Notes under the pieces: model-generated | What the model was told of the DNA's origin: nothing | Databases searched by the model: none | Seen by the model: the letters and a program-made list of their open reading frames with translations, nothing else | Shown here: one piece after another, positions 60,898 through 64,000 of the stretch | Layout of the letters: each line of letters opens with the position of its first letter | Position numbering within the stretch: position 1 is the stretch's first letter | Position numbers and translations under genes: made by a program | Assembly (NCBI RefSeq): GCF_019801175.1 | Contig: NZ_JAHVJR010000001.1 | Location: forward strand, 1,426,001-1,490,000 | Direction: 5' to 3' | Origin: Vannielia litorea | GTDB taxonomy: Bacteria; Pseudomonadota; Alphaproteobacteria; Rhodobacterales; Rhodobacteraceae | DNA length: 64,000 nucleotides

Positions 60898-61908
60898 TCA
60901 CGCAACCCGCGCCTGGTGTTTTCTGTGTGCGGCGGCCCAGCTTTCGGCAAAGCGGGCGATATCTTCTTCAACGGTGTCGGGCCCCAGCGAGACCCGGATG
61001 GCCGAGCGGGCAATGGCCTCATCGAACCCCATCGCGCGGAGCACCCGGCTTTCCTTCACCTTGCCCGAGGAGCAGGCGGAGCCGGCGGAGATGGCAAAAC
61101 CGGCGAGGTCCATCGACATAACCTGCGTCTCGCCCTTCCAACCGGGCGCGGCGAAGCAGGAGGTGTTGGGCAGGCGTTTCGCCTCTTGCCCTATGAATAT
61201 GGTCTCCGGCGCGGCCTCTGCCACCAGAGCTTCCAAAGTGTCGCGGGCCTTGGCCACGCGCGCCCAGTCTCCCGCGGCAAGCCGCTTTTCCGCCGCTTCA
61301 ACGGCGGCCCCGAAGCCCGCGATTCCAATCACGTTTTCGGTGCCGGAGCGGCGGCCCATCTCCTGCCCGCCGCCCTTGAGCAGCGGGGCGATATCCAGCC
61401 CCTCGCGGACGATCAGCGCACCCACCCCCTTGGGGCCGCCCAGCTTGTGGGCCGAAAGCACCGCCAGATCGGCGCCGGACCAGCCGAAGGCAAAGGGGAT
61501 GCGGCCAACGGCCTGCGTCACGTCGAGCAGCAAAAGCTCGCAGGGGTGCGGCTCGGGCACCTCCGAGATCACCCCGGTCTCGCTGTTCGCCAGCCCCATC
61601 GCATAGATCCGGCCTTCGGGCACGTTGTGGGCCCAGAGCGCATCATGCGCCGTTGGCTCCACCACCGCGCCGCCTGACAGCACCTGCGCCGCCTCGGTCG
61701 CCCCGCCGGTAAACACCACCTCCTGCGACTTGCAGCCCACGGCAGCCGCAACCTGCGCCCGCGCACGCTCGACCGCGGCCTTGGCCGCCCGCCCCTCGGC
61801 GTGAACGGACGACGGGTTGCCGACGATCTCCATCGCCTGCAGCATCGCCGCCCGCGCCTCCGGCAGCAGCGGCGCCGTGGCGTTGAAATCGAGGTAGCTG
61901 CGGCTCAC
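60898..61908 (-). CDS. Cysteine desulfurase, NifS/IscS-like (class V aminotransferase)
   Basis: PLP-dependent sulfur donor enzyme, 336 aa. PLP Lys is in LSAHKLGGPKG (~176), the catalytic Cys in SAGSACSSGKVKES (~290; the class-I loop). It is shorter than full IscS (~400 aa). It starts with GTG overlapping the iscR stop (GTGA, 61905-61908), so the pair is coupled. With SufS at the other end, the cluster contains both classes of desulfurase. Confidence 0.93.
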   Translation of the reverse strand: MSRSYLDFNATAPLLPEARAAMLQAMEIVGNPSSVHAEGRAAKAAVERARAQVAAAVGCKSQEVVFTGGATEAAQVLSGGAVVEPTAHDALWAHNVPEGRIYAMGLANSETGVISEVPEPHPCELLLLDVTQAVGRIPFAFGWSGADLAVLSAHKLGGPKGVGALIVREGLDIAPLLKGGGQEMGRRSGTENVIGIAGFGAAVEAAEKRLAAGDWARVAKARDTLEALVAEAAPETIFIGQEAKRLPNTSCFAAPGWKGETQVMSMDLAGFAISAGSACSSGKVKESRVLRAMGFDEAIARSAIRVSLGPDTVEEDIARFAESWAAAHRKHQARVA

Positions 61909-62393
61909 GCCTCGGCCTCCGCCTCTTCCTCGTCCACCACCATGAAGAAGTTGGGCACCGCCGGGCAGGTCGCCATCGGCTTTTCGATCACCGAGGCCAG
62001 CGTGGCCTGATGCAGGTAAACGTAAACATGGGAGGAAAGCCCCTCCCACAGCCGGTTGACCATGCTCTGCGCCCGGCTGCCCGAGACGGCACCCTTGGAG
62101 CCTGCCCCGGTGTGCAGCGCGCTCACGGTCTCATCCACCGCTTCCAGCACCTCGGCCACGCGGATCTCTTCGGGGCAGCGGGCCAGCCGATAGCCGCCCC
62201 CCGGCCCGCGTACGCTCTCCACCAGCCCGGCCTGCCGGAGCTTCACGAAAAGCTGTTCGAGATACGACAGAGAGATGCTCTGCCGCTTGGAAATTTCTGA
62301 AAGCGACACCAGCGCCGTGGACTCACCCTTCTGCGACAGGGCGAGGTCGGCCAGCGCAACCATCGCGTAGCGTCCTTTGGTCGAGAGCTTCAA
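61905..62393 (-). CDS. iscR: Rrf2 family regulator IscR (Rhodobacterales type)
   Basis: Fe-S-dependent repressor of iron-sulfur assembly genes. 162 aa from a TTG start at 62393 (MKLSTKGRYAMVALADLA), with AAGGA 8 bases upstream. The winged HTH spans ~25-65 (SLSEISKRQSISLSYLEQ). The Cys triad of E. coli IscR (~92, 98, 104) is absent; cysteines are only C73 and C143. This is the IscR subtype described in Rhodobacter, which binds Fe-S differently. An Irr-like palindrome lies upstream. Confidence 0.92.
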   Translation of the reverse strand: MKLSTKGRYAMVALADLALSQKGESTALVSLSEISKRQSISLSYLEQLFVKLRQAGLVESVRGPGGGYRLARCPEEIRVAEVLEAVDETVSALHTGAGSKGAVSGSRAQSMVNRLWEGLSSHVYVYLHQATLASVIEKPMATCPAVPNFFMVVDEEEAEAEA

Positions 62394-62495
62394 TCGCCTG
62401 ATCCTTACGGCAGAGAGCCCCGAGGGGCCAAATTGCATTGACGACAGAGGCAATGGTGATTACCTCCGTCGCACCCGTTCGGGTGGGGTCGCGCC

Positions 62496-62516
62496 AATTT
62501 AGAATAATTCTAGATT
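62496..62516. promoter_or_regulatory. ICE/Irr-like palindrome in the iscR promoter
   Basis: Near-perfect 21-base palindrome around TAGAAT-A-ATTCTA with outer AATT/GATT arms (one mismatch). It matches the Irr-box pattern (TTTAGAA...TTCTAAA) used by alphaproteobacteria to control iron-related genes. It lies 103 bp before the iscR start and 57 bp before the divergent hydrolase gene. A second palindrome CACCCGTTCGGGTG is at 62472-62485. The regulator is inferred, not shown. Confidence 0.65.
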
Positions 62517-62573
62517 TGCCCCGCGACCACGTCAACCGCCCCCGGGCATAAAAGAGGACAAAAAAGGTCAGGT

Positions 62574-63230
62574 ATGCCCGAAGTGATTTTTCCCGGCCCC
62601 GAGGGCCGGCTCGAAGGCAGGTATCACCCGCAGCAGGGTGTCAAAGACGCCCCCATCGCCATCATCCTGCACCCGCATCCGCAGTTCGGCGGGACGATGA
62701 ACAACCGGGTCGTGTACAACCTGCATTACACCTTCCACAAAATGGGCTTCACCGTGCTGCGGTTCAACTTCCGCGGCGTGGGGCGCTCCCAGGGGGAATA
62801 TGACCAGGGCATCGGCGAGCTGAGCGATGCCGCCTCGGCGCTGGATTACCTCCAGTCGATGAACACCAACGCCAAGCATTGCTGGGTCGCGGGCTTCTCC
62901 TTTGGTGCGTGGATCGGGATGCAGCTGCTGATGCGGCGGCCCGAGATCACCGGGTTCATCTCGGTCAGCCCGCCCGCCAACATGTATGACTTCTCCTTCC
63001 TCGCGCCCTGCCCCAGCTCGGGCCTGATCCTGAACGGCACCGCCGACCGCGTCGCGCCGCCGAAGGACACCCACACGCTGGTCGAAAAGCTGCACGAGCA
63101 GAAGGGCATCACCATCACCCACACCGAGGTGGAGGGCGCGGGCCACTTCTTTGAAGATCCCTACATGGACGAGATGCTCGGCGAGGTCGACACCTACGTG
63201 CGCCGCCGCCTGACCGAAACCACGCGCTGA
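62574..63230 (+). CDS. Alpha/beta hydrolase
   Basis: 218-aa hydrolase of the dienelactone hydrolase/KANL3-like group. The oxyanion segment HPHPQFGGTMNN (~33-44), FRGVGRSQGEYD (~66-77), nucleophile elbow GFSFGA (Ser near 109), an acidic residue in NGTADRVAPP (~154), and the His in VEGAGHFFED (~190) are all present. No signal peptide. It is divergent from iscR and shares its iron-type palindrome region. The substrate is unknown. Confidence 0.9.
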   Translation: MPEVIFPGPEGRLEGRYHPQQGVKDAPIAIILHPHPQFGGTMNNRVVYNLHYTFHKMGFTVLRFNFRGVGRSQGEYDQGIGELSDAASALDYLQSMNTNAKHCWVAGFSFGAWIGMQLLMRRPEITGFISVSPPANMYDFSFLAPCPSSGLILNGTADRVAPPKDTHTLVEKLHEQKGITITHTEVEGAGHFFEDPYMDEMLGEVDTYVRRRLTETTR

Positions 63231-63241
63231 GGGAGGCCGGC

Positions 63242-63502
63242 ATGGGCGTTCTGGAAGACCTCGCCGACAAACTGGCGAAAGACACGATCGACCACGCCGC
63301 CAAGCTCGGCGAGGAGGATGACGTGATCCGCGCCGTGGCCAAGAAGCTGGGCATCTCCTCCCCGACGATGGAAGAGACCTTCATGACCTCGATCCGCGTG
63401 CGCCTCGCCGAGCGCCGGGCGCGCCAGTTTCTGGAAAAGCAGATCGAGCAGGGTTTCTTGGAAAAGGACACCGGCCCCAAGCTGATGGACGATGGCCATT
63501 AG
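63242..63502 (+). CDS. Conserved 86-aa hypothetical protein
   Basis: A helical acidic-basic protein: LEDLADKLAKDTIDHAAKLGEEDDVIRAVAKKLG and an Arg-rich second half. It has no recognised domain. Its end overlaps the start of the HD-domain gene by 11 bases (63492-63502), so it is translationally coupled with it. Confidence 0.8.
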   Translation: MGVLEDLADKLAKDTIDHAAKLGEEDDVIRAVAKKLGISSPTMEETFMTSIRVRLAERRARQFLEKQIEQGFLEKDTGPKLMDDGH

Positions 63503-64000
63503 CGGCGCCGGCGCCCCTACCCCCGATCGCACCCCCGATCTCGACCGGCAGATCGCCTTTCTGACCGAGGCCTGCAAGCTGCGCGGCATCGAGCGGGCCT
63601 CCAAGCTGGCCGACGGCTCGCGGCACGAGAACTCGGGCGAGCACTCGTGGCATCTCGCGCTCTTCGCGCTGGTGCTGGAGGGTGAGGCGCCCGAAGGGGT
63701 CGATATCAACCGGGTGATCCGCATGGCGCTGATCCACGATCTGGTGGAGATCGACGCAGGCGATGCGCCGATCTTCGAGGCCGGGCTGGACCAGGCCGAG
63801 ATCGAGGCCGCCGAGGCCGCCGCCGCCGACCGCATCTTCGGGATGCTCCCCGAGGCGCAGGGCGCGGCGCTGCGGGCGCTCTGGGACGAGTTCGAGGCGG
63901 CAGAGACCGCCGATGCGCGCTTTGCCAAGGCGTTGGACCGCTTTCAGCCCCCGGTGCTGAACCTCGCCAACGGCGGCGCAAGCTGGACCCCGTTCAACGT
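63492..64000 (+). CDS. HD-domain phosphohydrolase, truncated by window end
   Basis: A partial protein (169 residues seen). HD-superfamily metal site: RHENSGEHSWHLALFA (~37-52) with His residues, and the LIHDLVEIDAGD motif (~79-90), typical of YfbR/HDDC2-like nucleotide phosphohydrolases. The start ATG overlaps the previous gene. The C-terminal part lies outside the window. Confidence 0.85.
   Translation, partial: MAISGAGAPTPDRTPDLDRQIAFLTEACKLRGIERASKLADGSRHENSGEHSWHLALFALVLEGEAPEGVDINRVIRMALIHDLVEIDAGDAPIFEAGLDQAEIEAAEAAAADRIFGMLPEAQGAALRALWDEFEAAETADARFAKALDRFQPPVLNLANGGASWTPFN

Overview
The window is a GC-rich, densely coded chromosomal segment typical of the Rhodobacteraceae (Roseobacter-like alphaproteobacteria). 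The pointers are: an IscR without the usual cysteine triad heading a suf operon, ChpT next to a perfect CtrA box, olsBA ornithine-lipid genes, an acpXL-fabF-lpxD lipid A cluster, and family-specific intergenic repeats. Genes sit on both strands in short operons. There is no prophage, transposase, CRISPR array or rRNA. One tRNA (Arg, CCG) is present.

Layout. 0.2-6.7 kb: peptide-type ABC importer (Tat-exported binding protein, two unusually built permeases, a double ATPase). 6.7-9.6 kb: small proteins, a lytic transglycosylase, ssb and a membrane protein. 9.6-14 kb: aroK-aroB facing an operon of a 44-aa membrane protein, a 514-aa exported protein and xerD. 14-17 kb: polyamine-type ABC transporter (ATPase and two permeases, no binding protein; an orphan PotD-like protein lies at 34 kb). 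17-19.4 kb: HupE and a second membrane protein, then rplM-rpsI. 19.6-25.7 kb: thioesterase, enoyl-CoA hydratase, M32 carboxypeptidase, heme A synthase, TrmJ-type methyltransferase, TfoX-like protein and a degenerate ThiE-like protein. 25.7-26.9 kb: an AT-richer patch with an unrecognised membrane protein. 26.9-31.1 kb: olsB-olsA, a DUF3553 protein, chpT, proA and a 53-aa helix-turn-helix protein. 31.2-38.5 kb: DUF481 outer-membrane protein, DinB protein, sulfotransferase, PotD-like protein, acetyltransferase, CNNM/CBS protein, SnoaL-like protein and an exported dienelactone hydrolase. 38.5-42 kb: HerA-like ATPase, a 490-bp noncoding stretch with two likely small RNAs, an IalB protein and a Nudix hydrolase. 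42.2-47.5 kb: L,D-transpeptidase-lpxD-acpXL-fabF, and a YcbK-like M15-type protein. 47.7-52.1 kb: flavin-dependent oxidoreductase, glycosyltransferase, and a caspase-YARHG protein overlapping an M15 D,D-peptidase. 52.1-62.5 kb: tRNA-Arg and a long iscR-nifS-sufB-(5 genes)-sufCD-(2 genes)-sufS cluster. 62.5-64 kb: alpha/beta hydrolase, an 86-aa protein and an HD-domain protein cut by the window end.

Most functional themes concern the cell envelope (peptidoglycan enzymes, lipid A acylation, ornithine lipids, exported hydrolases), iron-sulfur cluster assembly and solute uptake. The most unusual signals are mainly noncoding: (i) a composite element with three octamers at exact 11-bp spacing beside a GTTAAC block, present at two unrelated loci; (ii) a small-RNA candidate with two C-rich anti-Shine-Dalgarno hairpin loops and a 10-bp terminator; (iii) a perfect CtrA box ahead of olsBA; (iv) an Irr/ICE-like palindrome in the iscR promoter; (v) several dispersed hairpin repeat families. 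The caspase-YARHG/M15 gene pair and the membrane genes embedded in the suf cluster are the most interesting protein-level observations.
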